DNA from: a virus
Virus record (IMG/VR): IMGVR_UViG_3300044680_000280
Span: 248,001 to 312,000 of that record
DNA: 64,000 nucleotides
Reading direction: 5' to 3' (one strand)
A program made the position numbers and the translations under genes. Below are positions 15,981-24,028 of the stretch, piece after piece. Position 1 is the stretch's first letter, and every line of letters begins with the position of its first letter. The notes beneath the pieces are model-generated. The model had not been told where the DNA came from and did not search any database. It worked only from the letters and a program-made list of their open reading frames with translations.

Positions 15981-17777
15981 ATGGCTACTCGTGTCAAACC
16001 GCTCCCGAAGATTCTCCTGGCACTCGCCCTCTTCGGCGGCCTCTTCTTCGTCTTTCACACCCTCGTCGCCAACGGCATCATCTCTCTGCCGGGAACCGCC
16101 GCCGAGGTTCCCAAGGTCGCCGCCGTTCCTACGGCGATTCCGACCGCAACGTCCGCTCCTCTTGTTCCCGCCGTGCCGATGCCGTCGGGCTCCGCCATCT
16201 CGAGCGGGACGAACATTCGAGCCTCCATGTGGGCATGGAACGCTCAAATGGGATTCATGTTCGCCAACGGCGGCCCCGATACGACGTCGGGCTCTCTCAT
16301 GGCCCAACACGGACTGAACGTCCACGTCAAGCGCGAGGACGACACGTCCAAGATGCAAGGAATGCTCATGGCTCTTGCCAAAGGCCTCAAGACCGACCCG
16401 AACACGTCCGCGGGTGTGCACTTCATCACGCTGATGGGCGATGGTACCGCGGCCTTCTTCGCCGCCGCCAACCCCGAGCTCAAGAAGATCTGCAAGGACT
16501 GCGAAGCCGAAGTCGTCGGTGTTCTCGGCTACTCGCGCGGTGAGGACAAGCTCATGGGTCCCGCCGAATGGAAGTCCAACCCGAAAGCCGCTCGCGGTCA
16601 CCTCATCGCGGGCGTCATCCGTGACGGAGACTGGAACGTTGCCATGAAGTGGGCGGGGGACAACGGACTGCTCAACAATCCCGACGAGACTACGTATGAC
16701 CCAGACGCACTGAACTGGCTCAACGCCGACACCTACATCGAGGCTGGGAACAAGTACATCTTGAACGTCTGTGAGCCTCGTCCCGTCGTCCACGGGGGCA
16801 AACGAACGGGCGAGACCAAGAGTGTCTGCGTCGACGGCGTCGTGACCTGGACTCCCGGAGACGTGAACGTGGCCCAAAAGAAGGGCGGTCTCGTTTCGAT
16901 CATCTCGACCAAGGAGTACAGTGGTCAAATGCCTTGCGCCCTTATTGGCATCAAGAAGTGGGACGTAGCCCACAAGACCGAGATCGAAGGCTTCCTGAAA
17001 GCCTCGTTCGATGGTGCGGATCAAGTTCGCCAATACCCGAGCGCCCTGCACAAGGCCGCGGAAATCAGCGCAGCGGTCTACGCAGACCCGGAAGCCAACG
17101 CCGATTACTGGGAGAAGTACTACAAGGGCACGTTAGAGACCGACCGTCAGGGCGTGAAAGTCTCTCTCGGTGGATCGTCCGTCTCCAATCTCGCTGACAA
17201 CCTCCAGATCTTCGGGCTCGCCCCGGGTTCCGCCAACCTTTACGAAGCCACCTACGTGACGTTCGGGGACATCGTGGTGCAGCAGTACCCGAAGCTCGTG
17301 CCGAACTACCCCAAGGTGACCGACGTCGTAAACGTGTCGTTCGTTCAGGATCTCGCAAATTCCGCTCCCCCTTCCCCCGCCGCAACCGCCGAACACAACA
17401 CCTTCGTTGCCGGCGCCCCGGTCGAAACGGTCTCCAAGAAATCGTGGTCGATCAACTTCGAAACGGGTAAAGCAACATTCACGCCAGACGCGATGAAAAC
17501 CCTCACGCAACTCGAGCGCGAACTCGTCATCACTGACCTCGCCATCGAAGTCGACGGTCATACGGACAACACGGGTGACCCATCATTCAATCAGACCCTC
17601 TCGAAGCAGCGCGCGGCGGCTGTTCAGACCTGGCTCTCACAGCAGTCCAGCGCGAACTTCCCACCCGAGCGATTCACCGTTCAAGGCTACGGAGATTCCA
17701 AGCCTATCGCAACGAACTCGACGCCCGTTGGTCAAGCAAAGAACCGTCGAGTCGACGTCGTCCTCGGTCAGCAGTAA
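15981..17777 (+). CDS. Solute-binding-protein/OmpA-like fusion, 598 aa
   Basis: An N-terminal membrane anchor or uncleaved signal (residues 9-29) is followed by a proline/alanine-rich linker and a domain (about 75-450) resembling nitrate/taurine-type ABC solute-binding proteins. The last 120 residues are an OmpA peptidoglycan-binding domain: F-E-T-G-K-A-T-F, then V-D-G-H-T-D-N-T-G and N-R-R-V-D-V-V-L. Together they suggest an inner-membrane anchored periplasmic protein that also grips the cell wall. The fusion is unusual for a transporter, where the binding protein is normally free. It precedes the permease and ATPase genes. Confidence 0.85.
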   Translation: MATRVKPLPKILLALALFGGLFFVFHTLVANGIISLPGTAAEVPKVAAVPTAIPTATSAPLVPAVPMPSGSAISSGTNIRASMWAWNAQMGFMFANGGPDTTSGSLMAQHGLNVHVKREDDTSKMQGMLMALAKGLKTDPNTSAGVHFITLMGDGTAAFFAAANPELKKICKDCEAEVVGVLGYSRGEDKLMGPAEWKSNPKAARGHLIAGVIRDGDWNVAMKWAGDNGLLNNPDETTYDPDALNWLNADTYIEAGNKYILNVCEPRPVVHGGKRTGETKSVCVDGVVTWTPGDVNVAQKKGGLVSIISTKEYSGQMPCALIGIKKWDVAHKTEIEGFLKASFDGADQVRQYPSALHKAAEISAAVYADPEANADYWEKYYKGTLETDRQGVKVSLGGSSVSNLADNLQIFGLAPGSANLYEATYVTFGDIVVQQYPKLVPNYPKVTDVVNVSFVQDLANSAPPSPAATAEHNTFVAGAPVETVSKKSWSINFETGKATFTPDAMKTLTQLERELVITDLAIEVDGHTDNTGDPSFNQTLSKQRAAAVQTWLSQQSSANFPPERFTVQGYGDSKPIATNSTPVGQAKNRRVDVVLGQQ

Positions 17778-17798
17778 TCAGCAGTTCCAAAGCAGATT

Positions 17799-17837
17799 CT
17801 GGGGTCTCAGTTTCCATATTGAGGCCCCAGCTCTTTT
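17799..17837 (+). terminator. Intrinsic terminator or attenuator within the ABC-like operon
   Basis: CTGGGGTCTCA pairs with TGAGGCCCCAG with one mismatch and is followed by CTCTTTT. It lies between the OmpA-fusion gene and the permease gene, so it could reduce expression of the transport genes relative to the upstream ones. Confidence 0.7.
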
Positions 17838-17849
17838 AATGAGGGTACC

Positions 17850-18638
17850 ATGAACAGACACGACTTGTCCGAAGCTCTCAAACCGAACGGCCATGTGTCA
17901 TCCAGAGCCACCACGATCCTTTTCGTCGGCACCCTCGTGGCCCTCATCGGGGCCTGGTTCGCTCGACCCGACTTCATTCCCGGTCCCGTCGAGGTGGCTC
18001 AAGCGTATCCCCGACTGTTCGATCAGGGTCTCTTCTATCAGCTCTACATCAGCCTCTCGACAAACCTTCAAGCCATCGCCCTCTCCTGCTTCTTTACGAT
18101 TCCGTTGGCGTACTTGAGCGTTCTTCCCGTCATGCGGCCCCTCGTCCACATGCTTTGCAAAGGACGGTTCCTCGGTGTCACCGGGTTCGTCATCCTCTTC
18201 ACCATCTTCTTCGGCGGTGGACACGCGCTGAAGGTCGCTTTGCTCGTCTTTGGAATGAGCTTGTTTCTCGTGACATCTCTTTTTGACATCGTCGAGAGCA
18301 TCCCCCGAGAGGAGTTTGACCACACCCGAACGCTCCGCATGGGGGACTGGGGCTCGGTGATCGAGGTGGTTATCCTAGGAAGGTTCGACCAGGTTCTCGA
18401 CGCCATCCGTCAGAACGCTGCCATGGGTTGGGTCATGTTGACCATGGTGGAGGGACTCGTCCGGTTCGAAGGAGGACTGGGGGCTCTCATGCTGGCTGAG
18501 GACAAGCATATCAAACTGGACGCCGTCTTCGCCGTTCAAATCATCGTTCTGGTCATCGGTATCCTTCAGGACGTCGCCCTCCGTGCCATACGGCACCTTC
18601 TTTGCCCCTATGCCGAACTATCCCTCGAAAGGCATTAG
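17850..18638 (+). CDS. ABC transporter permease, nitrate/taurine type
   Basis: 262 aa with about six membrane segments (first at residues 22-38; others near 67-90, 100-120, 125-145, 185-205 and 225-245). The loop E-F-D-H-T-R-T-L-R-M-G-D-W is the EAA coupling motif that contacts the ATPase. This resembles the BPD-type permeases of nitrate/sulfonate/taurine importers. It has its ATPase two genes downstream and a binding-protein fusion upstream, so a full transporter-like complex is encoded. What it moves, if anything, cannot be read. Confidence 0.85.
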   Translation: MNRHDLSEALKPNGHVSSRATTILFVGTLVALIGAWFARPDFIPGPVEVAQAYPRLFDQGLFYQLYISLSTNLQAIALSCFFTIPLAYLSVLPVMRPLVHMLCKGRFLGVTGFVILFTIFFGGGHALKVALLVFGMSLFLVTSLFDIVESIPREEFDHTRTLRMGDWGSVIEVVILGRFDQVLDAIRQNAAMGWVMLTMVEGLVRFEGGLGALMLAEDKHIKLDAVFAVQIIVLVIGILQDVALRAIRHLLCPYAELSLERH

Positions 18639-18640
18639 AC

Positions 18641-18862
18641 ATGAATCCCCTCAAACAACGAGAACAAATCCTCGTCGACTTTCTCTGTTTCATGCTGTTT
18701 GGACTCGTACTGTTCTTATTCGGAGGAGTCCCCCTTGTTCGTATGATTGGTGCCACGATCATCGCAAGCACCATCATCATTCACGGGTATGTCCAAATGC
18801 GGCTCTGCCAACAGATTGAGAAAGACGGTTACGATTCAGTAACCGGGGAGAAGAAGTCGTGA
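18641..18862 (+). CDS. Small two-segment membrane protein, 73 aa
   Basis: Two hydrophobic segments (residues about 12-31 and 33-52) and a short charged tail. It lies 2 bp after the permease and overlaps the ATPase start by GTGA, so it is a regular member of the operon, perhaps a transporter accessory subunit. Not recognised. Start at 18641 is preferred over the upstream in-frame ATG inside the permease gene. Confidence 0.7.
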   Translation: MNPLKQREQILVDFLCFMLFGLVLFLFGGVPLVRMIGATIIASTIIIHGYVQMRLCQQIEKDGYDSVTGEKKS

Positions 18863-19680
18863 GTCAGGTCTGTGAACGCAAAGAAGTTCTCGTCAAGCTC
18901 GACAACATCTCCCTATCCTTTGACGGGCGGCCGGTTCTCTCCGACATCAACGCGGAAGTTCGGGACATCGTTCGTCCAGGTTGCGTGACGGGTCAGGTCG
19001 TAGGAATCCTCGGCCCGAGCGGTGTGGGAAAAACTCAGCTCTCGCGAATCATGACTGGACTCATGGAGCCAACGACGGGCGCCGTACGAGTCGGCGTCAG
19101 GCTCGAACCGATCCACGCTGGACTTGTTGGCTACGTTGCCCAGAACTACCCTCTTCTCCGTCACCGGACCGTGCTCGGGAATCTCATGGTTGCCGCTCGT
19201 CGTTCGGGCCTGAGCTCCGACGGGGCAAAGGATAAGGCGATGGGATACCTCGGCATGTTTGGACTCCAAGACAAGTGGGACGCTTATCCCGCTCAGTTAT
19301 CGGGTGGACAGCGCCAACGAATCGCCATTGCCCAGCAGCTTCTATGCTCGGAGCACTTCCTCATTCTGGATGAGCCAACAACGGGACTCGATCCCATCAT
19401 GAAGGACAAGGTCTGCGGTTTCATTCGTCAGGTTGCCAGCCTCTACGAGGAGAACACGATCTTCGTCATCACTCACGACATCTCGGCGATCCTCACGATT
19501 GCTGACACACTTTGGGTCCTCGGGCGCCGTAAGGACGCGGCGGGCAACGCCATCGGGGCGACCATCGTCAAGACTTACGACCTCATCGAACGTGGCATCG
19601 CCTGGGAAACGGACGTCGCCACCACCCCGCAGTACCGCGACGCTCAACGAGAGATTCGATCTCTATTTGAGACCCTCTAG
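18859..19680 (+). CDS. ABC transporter ATP-binding protein
   Basis: 273 aa. Walker A G-P-S-G-V-G-K-T (residues 54-61), Q-loop V-A-Q-N-Y, signature L-S-G-G-Q-R-Q-R, Walker B L-I-L-D-E-P-T-T-G-L-D and the switch His in V-I-T-H-D are all present, so it should hydrolyse ATP. It belongs with the permease to a nitrate/taurine-type import complex. GTG start overlapping the upstream stop. Its 3' end overlaps the convergent 19663 gene by 18 bp. Complete ABC importers are rare in phages. Confidence 0.92.
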   Translation: MSQVCERKEVLVKLDNISLSFDGRPVLSDINAEVRDIVRPGCVTGQVVGILGPSGVGKTQLSRIMTGLMEPTTGAVRVGVRLEPIHAGLVGYVAQNYPLLRHRTVLGNLMVAARRSGLSSDGAKDKAMGYLGMFGLQDKWDAYPAQLSGGQRQRIAIAQQLLCSEHFLILDEPTTGLDPIMKDKVCGFIRQVASLYEENTIFVITHDISAILTIADTLWVLGRRKDAAGNAIGATIVKTYDLIERGIAWETDVATTPQYRDAQREIRSLFETL

Positions 19681-19962
19681 ACCGGGCCACGTAGGAAGTC
19701 CGTTCACCATATCGAATGGTGGGCAGCCGCATCTGTACCAATGAAGGAGACCCTTCTTCCCCAGGAGTAGAACAGGAACTTGCCAGGCTTCAACGCTCCA
19801 GCAGTCCTCGTACTCGGCGTCAGGGAATTGAGCTCGGACGTCTTTCAGTACCTCTTCCTTGGTCGGCGCGACGAACAATTTCCCGTTTCCAACCACCACC
19901 CATCCAACGGTGCTGCTGTTGTACGGGTCCCCATTGCTGATCGAATGACACGTAAACTCCAT
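19663..19962 (-). CDS. Protein of unknown function, 99 aa
   Basis: Not recognised. Small alpha/beta protein with W-V-V-V-G-N-G-K-L and several Cys (C-W, C-G-C) near the end, which could bind a metal but lack a clean zinc motif. Start is exactly 10 nt after a GGTGTA element. Confidence 0.65.
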   Translation of the reverse strand: MEFTCHSISNGDPYNSSTVGWVVVGNGKLFVAPTKEEVLKDVRAQFPDAEYEDCWSVEAWQVPVLLLGKKGLLHWYRCGCPPFDMVNGLPTWPGLEGLK

Positions 19963-19972
19963 GACCCTCCCT

Positions 19973-19978
19973 TACACC
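19973..19978 (-). promoter_or_regulatory. GGTGTA-type promoter element (leftward)
   Basis: One arm of TACACCACTTGGTGTA; 10 nt to the ATG at 19962. The mirrored arm drives the 19999 gene, again with 10 nt spacing. Confidence 0.75.
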
Positions 19979-19982
19979 ACTT

Positions 19983-19988
19983 GGTGTA
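19983..19988 (+). promoter_or_regulatory. GGTGTA-type promoter element (rightward)
   Basis: Other arm of the inverted pair; 10 nt to the ATG at 19999. Confidence 0.75.
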
Positions 19989-19998
19989 ATAGCCCCAT

Positions 19999-20604
19999 AT
20001 GTACCCGGATCAACTCGCACTCATCGACCTCGATAGTACGGTCGCGGATTATGATGCCGCCATGAAAGAGGAGATGCTGAAGCTCCAAGCACCGGAAGAA
20101 CCTCCGTACACGGGGCGTTACGAGAGTGACGCCGCCGAGCCCTCGTACATGGAAGCTCGTCGCAAGCTCATTCAACGCAAGCCCGGGTTTTGGCGGAACC
20201 TGAAGCCCCTCGAGCTCGGAATGGACCTTATCGAAGAGATTCGAACCGTCGGTTTCGAACTGCATGTGCTGACGAAGGGACCCAATAGCACCCCCGGGGC
20301 CTGGGGAGAAAAACTCGATTGGGTAAAGGAGCATCTCCCTGGGGTACCCGTGACGGTCACGTCTGACAAGAGCCTCGTCTACGGCCGCATTCTGGTCGAC
20401 GACTATCCACCGTACTTTCAAAAGTGGCTTCAAGTTCGACCGCGGGGGCTCGTCATCTGTGTGGCCCAACCCTGGAACACTGTCTACGGGGGGGACCCCA
20501 ATGTTTTTCGATACACTGGGGAATCAAACAATCGCGGGCTTCTTCGAAGCCTTCTCGATAGGGTGTTCAAGCGAAAGTCAGGAGAAACCTTTTACTCCGC
20601 CTGA
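19999..20604 (+). CDS. 5'(3')-deoxyribonucleotidase-like HAD phosphatase (NT5C)
   Basis: 201 aa. The HAD motif L-I-D-L-D-S-T-V-A-D (residues 7-16) carries the two catalytic Asp; L-T-K-G-P is motif II, and S-D-K-S then I-L-V-D-D-Y are motifs III and IV. The pattern fits the NT5C family that dephosphorylates deoxynucleoside monophosphates such as dUMP or dTMP. Together with dCTP and dCMP deaminases it suggests tuning of the pyrimidine deoxynucleotide pool. It overlaps the convergent 20592 gene. Confidence 0.8.
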   Translation: MYPDQLALIDLDSTVADYDAAMKEEMLKLQAPEEPPYTGRYESDAAEPSYMEARRKLIQRKPGFWRNLKPLELGMDLIEEIRTVGFELHVLTKGPNSTPGAWGEKLDWVKEHLPGVPVTVTSDKSLVYGRILVDDYPPYFQKWLQVRPRGLVICVAQPWNTVYGGDPNVFRYTGESNNRGLLRSLLDRVFKRKSGETFYSA

Positions 20605-20792
20605 TTGTTGCTAGGAGGCGGGGGTATCGTCTGAACCAGCTTACCGTTGGCGTCGACACGGATTGCCTTCATCTTGTCTACTGAGCCGGGCCGCTTGATG
20701 ATTGCGTGGAGTTTTTTGCAGATCTCCTCGGTCTCTTTGGACTCATCGACAAGTTCAAGAGCACTCTTCTGCTCTGCTTCCGTGACTGACAT
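20592..20792 (-). CDS. Small protein of unknown function, 66 aa
   Basis: Charged N-terminal helix with a proline-rich end (P-P-P-P-S-N-N). It lies 7 bp downstream of the coiled-coil gene on the same strand and is probably expressed with it. No family recognised. Confidence 0.6.
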   Translation of the reverse strand: MSVTEAEQKSALELVDESKETEEICKKLHAIIKRPGSVDKMKAIRVDANGKLVQTIPPPPSNNQAE

Positions 20793-20799
20793 CGTCCCC

Positions 20800-21504
20800 T
20801 CACTTCTTTTTCGGTGGGATAGGTGGGAACTTCGGAATGTTCAAGGGCGGCATTCTCCTCGGAGGATCGGGACGCGGCGGTCGTGGGGGAGGGGGCGTGG
20901 AAGGAGTATCCGGCATAGGGGTTGCGTTCGTTTCTGGATCGACGTAACCCATGGCAGCCATAACGCCTCGCAGGAAGGAGTTGGCGGACTTGAGACTCTC
21001 TCGAATACGACGTAGCTCCTCGGCGCGATCCTTCGAATCCTTGTCATACTCGTCTCGCATGATGACCCCTGGGATGTCAGGACTCGAGCGGCCGATTTCG
21101 TCGTGAAGACGTCTCTCCCTCTCATCGAGGTCATCTTCCAGCCTTTGGAGAGAACTCTTAAACGAGTTCATCCGTTGCTCGATGCGCTGTTCGAATTCGG
21201 ACCAATGCTCACCCGTCATCGACCCACGGTTGGCCGTTCGGGATACGATACGGATGAGCCAGTCGGGGGGAGCGTCCCTCCAGCTATCGACCTCATTCCT
21301 TAGCGCCCGAACACTCTTGGAGAGTGTGTCCAGGGTGTAAAAAACGCCCGTCGGGGGTTCGGTCTCAGCATCCCCAAGTAGCTTCTCAAGCTTGGAAATT
21401 CGCGTACGGATAGCCTGAAAAACCCCAAGAAACGTCGTTCCTGCGGCCGATCCGCCGGTGATGACTCCCGGAACCAGGCTTTGGAGTGCCGTAATGATAT
21501 CCAC
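20800..21504 (-). CDS. Coiled-coil protein with proline-rich tail, 234 aa
   Basis: Residues 10-32 are hydrophobic (V-P-G-V-I-T-G-G-S-A-A-G-T) and may touch the membrane. A central helix (about 95-170) is a coiled coil, and the last 40 residues are strongly proline-rich and basic. This plan resembles phage or tape-associated structural or host-interaction proteins but no family is recognised. Confidence 0.65.
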   Translation of the reverse strand: MDIITALQSLVPGVITGGSAAGTTFLGVFQAIRTRISKLEKLLGDAETEPPTGVFYTLDTLSKSVRALRNEVDSWRDAPPDWLIRIVSRTANRGSMTGEHWSEFEQRIEQRMNSFKSSLQRLEDDLDERERRLHDEIGRSSPDIPGVIMRDEYDKDSKDRAEELRRIRESLKSANSFLRGVMAAMGYVDPETNATPMPDTPSTPPPPRPPRPDPPRRMPPLNIPKFPPIPPKKK

Positions 21505-21526
21505 ACCTACGTGGATAAAAGAAGAC

Positions 21527-21670
21527 TTAATCGATCAGGGGACTATCCCACTGGTAGTACTCCGCGTCGAAGTCAGGACTTGCGGGATTCCCAGGATGTC
21601 CAGACGGCCCGGACGACCCTTTTTCGTCTGATTTTTCGTCCTTGTCGTCATTCTTTTCGTTGGGTCCCAT
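21527..21670 (-). CDS. Small acidic protein, 47 aa
   Basis: Acid- and Lys-rich first half (N-D-D-K-D-E-K-S-D-E-K) then Gly/Ser/Pro, ending W-D-S-P-L-I-D. AGGAGA lies 7 nt before the ATG, and it sits between two same-strand genes with no spare space, so I believe it is real. Probably disordered; function unknown. Confidence 0.55.
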   Translation of the reverse strand: MGPNEKNDDKDEKSDEKGSSGPSGHPGNPASPDFDAEYYQWDSPLID

Positions 21671-21679
21671 ACTGTTCTC

Positions 21680-22261
21680 CTACCGTGACTTGATGTAGTT
21701 CTTCCGTGGAATGTCCGCGAGTCTATTGACAATGTCCAAGTTGTTTGAACGCACGGCCGCCGACAGATTGACCGAGACCCTGCGGTAGTAGGGAGATTCG
21801 AGCCATTCTGCGTAGGGGGTGTTGCCTCGAGCCTTGTTGCACTTCCGGCACGACGCCAGAAGGTTGTCCGGGGTACTCGGTCCTCCCTCTTCCCAGCAGA
21901 TAATGTGGTCGACAGTAAGAGGAACGTCATCTTTCCCGCAGTAGCAGCACTTGTAGGAGTCCCTCTTGAAAACCCTCCAAGAGATGTTCGCCTCGATAGT
22001 ACGGGCGCTCTTTCGGAGAATTGCCTTCTTGATGGTTCCGTCCCCCTCCCTTGCCGTGACCTCGGTTTCGAGCGTGTCCAGTTGGGTCATGAGCTTCTGC
22101 CAGTCCTCAACTCCCATACTGAGGTTTTCTAGCTCTGCTGTAAGATCCCGCTCTTCCGGAAAGAGGGCCAAAAAGGCTCGTCCTTCCCCCGCGTAGACAA
22201 CACCTACCATACCCACGGTGTGCCCAAATTTCAGCAGGTCCAGTTGGGAAAGTTTCACCAT
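21680..22261 (-). CDS. HNH endonuclease
   Basis: 193 aa. The C-terminal half has the complete HNH core: C-C-Y-C-G (first zinc pair), V-D-H-I with the catalytic His, D-N-L-L-A-S-C-R-K-C with Asn and the second zinc pair, then K-A-R-G. The N-terminal 90 residues are unrelated and may give specificity. Free-standing HNH proteins in phages act as homing nucleases or in packaging. Start is 11 nt after a GGTGTA element. Confidence 0.85.
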   Translation of the reverse strand: MVKLSQLDLLKFGHTVGMVGVVYAGEGRAFLALFPEERDLTAELENLSMGVEDWQKLMTQLDTLETEVTAREGDGTIKKAILRKSARTIEANISWRVFKRDSYKCCYCGKDDVPLTVDHIICWEEGGPSTPDNLLASCRKCNKARGNTPYAEWLESPYYRRVSVNLSAAVRSNNLDIVNRLADIPRKNYIKSR

Positions 22262-22272
22262 GTTCCCATTAA

Positions 22273-22278
22273 TACACC
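22273..22278 (-). promoter_or_regulatory. GGTGTA-type promoter element for the HNH gene
   Basis: TTGGTGTA on the - strand, 11 nt to the ATG at 22261. Confidence 0.65.
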
Positions 22279-22307
22279 AAGACTGGCGTCTCGGACCACC
22301 AAAATAG

Positions 22308-22418
22308 AGCGGCTGCCTCGAATCGAACGAGGGACCTCCGGACTAACTACTCCGGTGCTCTTCCATCGGCCCTACTTCCCTGGCGCCAGGCTTTCGAACC
22401 TCGCTGAGCTACAGCCGC
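22308..22418 (-). tRNA. tRNA-like gene with enlarged D-loop and 8-nt anticodon loop
   Basis: A tRNA cloverleaf is visible: 7-bp acceptor stem (GCGGCTG with CAGCCGC), TA, 4-bp D stem (GCTC with GAGC), 5-bp anticodon stem (CCGGA with TCCGG), 5-nt variable loop AGGTC, and T arm CCTCG-TTCGATT-CGAGG. Two features are abnormal: the D-loop is 45 nt instead of 8-11 and holds the palindrome CCTGGCGCCAGG, and the anticodon loop GTAGTTAG has 8 nt, so the anticodon cannot be assigned. No CCA is encoded. A CGGTGTA element lies 12 nt before the 5' end, so it is probably transcribed. Confidence 0.55.
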
Positions 22419-22430
22419 ACTCTTGACAAT

Positions 22431-22437
22431 TACACCG
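22431..22437 (-). promoter_or_regulatory. GGTGTA-type promoter element before the tRNA-like gene
   Basis: CCGGTGTAATTG on the - strand, 12 nt before the acceptor stem. Its use before an RNA gene argues that the motif is a promoter and not a translation signal. Confidence 0.6.
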
Positions 22438-22464
22438 GTTCTCTACTTGTGCCCTCACTCGAGT

Positions 22465-23250
22465 ATGACAACGACTCGCAAAGTTCAACGCTACGGATGG
22501 GTCCCCGACCTTCCGGACCATCGAGACCATCTCTACGCCGCTCCCAGCCCCGTGCTAGCGGCCCTTCCCCCGTCAGTCGACCTTCGCCCCAACTGCCCCG
22601 CCGTCTACGACCAAGGTCAATTGGGAAGCTGCACCGCTAATGCAATCGGTGCTGCGTTCGAGTTCGACCAGATCAAGGAAAAACTTCCTCATGTCTGGAG
22701 GCCATCGCGCCTGTTCATTTACTACAACGAGCGTTCCATCGAGGGCACCGTGTCGCAGGACGCAGGAGCTCAAATTCGAGACGGCATCAAAAGCGTTGCG
22801 TCCCAGGGCGCTTGCTCCGAAGACCTCTGGCCGTACGACATCACGAAGTTTGCGGATCAGCCACCGGCGGACACCTACACGAACGCCTCGAAGCATCTCG
22901 TGACGAGCTACCAGTCGGTTGCTCAGGACGCGCAACAGATCAAGGGCTGCCTCGCCTCGGGTTACCCCGTAGTTTTCGGCTTCACGGTCTACTCGGACTT
23001 CGAGTCTCAGCAGGTTGCATCGACCGGCGTCGTCAACATGCCGACCTCGAGTGAAACGGTCGTCGGTGGTCACGCGGTTCTCTGCGTTGGCTACGACGAC
23101 TCGACGAGCCAGTTCATCGTTCGCAATTCTTGGGGCAACGGGTGGGGTCTCAACGGGTACTTCCTCTTCCCGTACCAGTATCTCCTCAGTTCGAGCCTCG
23201 CGTCCGACCTGTGGACCGTTAGATTCGTACAGGGTACACCGAACTCGTAA
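22465..23250 (+). CDS. Papain-family (C1A) cysteine protease
   Basis: 261 aa. The active site is complete: Gln in Y-D-Q-G-Q-L-G-S-C, nucleophile Cys in the same block followed by T-A-N-A, His in G-G-H-A-V, and Asn in R-N-S-W-G. No signal peptide or long propeptide, so it is likely mature as made. Bacterial and phage papain homologues of this type occur in virions or act on host proteins. Start ATG at 22465 is the only one with suitable spacing to the TTGACA at 22423. Confidence 0.88.
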   Translation: MTTTRKVQRYGWVPDLPDHRDHLYAAPSPVLAALPPSVDLRPNCPAVYDQGQLGSCTANAIGAAFEFDQIKEKLPHVWRPSRLFIYYNERSIEGTVSQDAGAQIRDGIKSVASQGACSEDLWPYDITKFADQPPADTYTNASKHLVTSYQSVAQDAQQIKGCLASGYPVVFGFTVYSDFESQQVASTGVVNMPTSSETVVGGHAVLCVGYDDSTSQFIVRNSWGNGWGLNGYFLFPYQYLLSSSLASDLWTVRFVQGTPNS

Positions 23251-23269
23251 TTCTCCTAAACGAGGACTG

Positions 23270-23303
23270 AGAAGGGGGGCGGGCGAAATACCGCCCCCCT
23301 TCT
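23270..23303. terminator. Bidirectional terminator hairpin
   Basis: A perfect 13-bp stem, AGAAGGGGGGCGG with its complement around an 8-nt loop, sits between convergent genes (protease and 23311 gene), 19 bp after one stop and 7 bp from the other. Confidence 0.8.
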
Positions 23304-23310
23304 GTGTACC

Positions 23311-23886
23311 TTATGGTTGGGAATTCGATTCACCCATCGCGGGAACGATAACGGGGTGGGCCTGAATTGTAACGGCTGGGACTGCGACGCCCACTGCGGT
23401 CGGATACCTTCGGATTCGATAGATTTCGAGTTTGAAGTTTTCCGCTTGCTCATGAACCGTTCCCGGGCCTAAAGAGAAGCCCCATCGGCCGTCATCTTGA
23501 ATGCGGCCCCGAAGGTTCCGTCCGATGACCAACTTTGCCCTCTTGACGTCCTCAAAGCGGCAAATGACCTTGTCTCCGAAGACCGAGATGAACAGAACCC
23601 CTCCGAGGGTCTCCAGAATCCACGCTCCGAGCGGGTGAACGGGAGGCGTAGCCCCCAACTTTTGAAGGTGACTCTCGAGGATCATGCCGAGGTGGGCCGC
23701 ACGATTGATCTCTGCCTCGCTTTTCACGGGCGCCGGCGGGGCGTCCTGCTTTTTGATCGTGACGGACGATTTTCGTCTCGTTACGGGCACGGGGGTTGGG
23801 ACCAGCTTGATTCTGGCAACGCTGGCAACCTTTTTCTTGCCCGGTACGAACGAGTAGCCCATCTTTGTGCGCTCTTTGTCAGCCAT
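23311..23886 (-). CDS. Protein of unknown function, 191 aa
   Basis: Basic N-terminus (residues 1-60) rich in Lys, Arg, Pro and Val, then a folded domain with G-A-W-I-L-E-T-L-G-G-V-L-F-I-S-V-F-G. No family recognised. Start follows GAGGCGG and a TTGAAC-GTACTA promoter. Confidence 0.65.
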   Translation of the reverse strand: MADKERTKMGYSFVPGKKKVASVARIKLVPTPVPVTRRKSSVTIKKQDAPPAPVKSEAEINRAAHLGMILESHLQKLGATPPVHPLGAWILETLGGVLFISVFGDKVICRFEDVKRAKLVIGRNLRGRIQDDGRWGFSLGPGTVHEQAENFKLEIYRIRRYPTAVGVAVPAVTIQAHPVIVPAMGESNSQP

Positions 23887-23906
23887 GGGAACCGCCTCTC
23901 GTCCTT

Positions 23907-23935
23907 TAGTACGGCAAAATCGCCTCGAAGTTCAA
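23907..23935 (-). promoter_or_regulatory. TTGAAC-class promoter
   Basis: TTGAAC, 17 nt, GTACTA; 20 nt to the ATG at 23886. Confidence 0.55.
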
Positions 23936-23981
23936 TCTCATCCTTCAATTCTATGAGCGCCGCACCTACACGAAAAATAGG

Positions 23982-24010
23982 TTGAACCGTTCGAGGGCTT
24001 GCGCTGTACT
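23982..24010 (+). promoter_or_regulatory. TTGAAC-class promoter
   Basis: TTGAAC, 17 nt, TGTACT; 18 nt to the ATG at 24029 with AGGAG between. Confidence 0.65.
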
Positions 24011-24028
24011 CGGTCTAGGAGCAAGACG

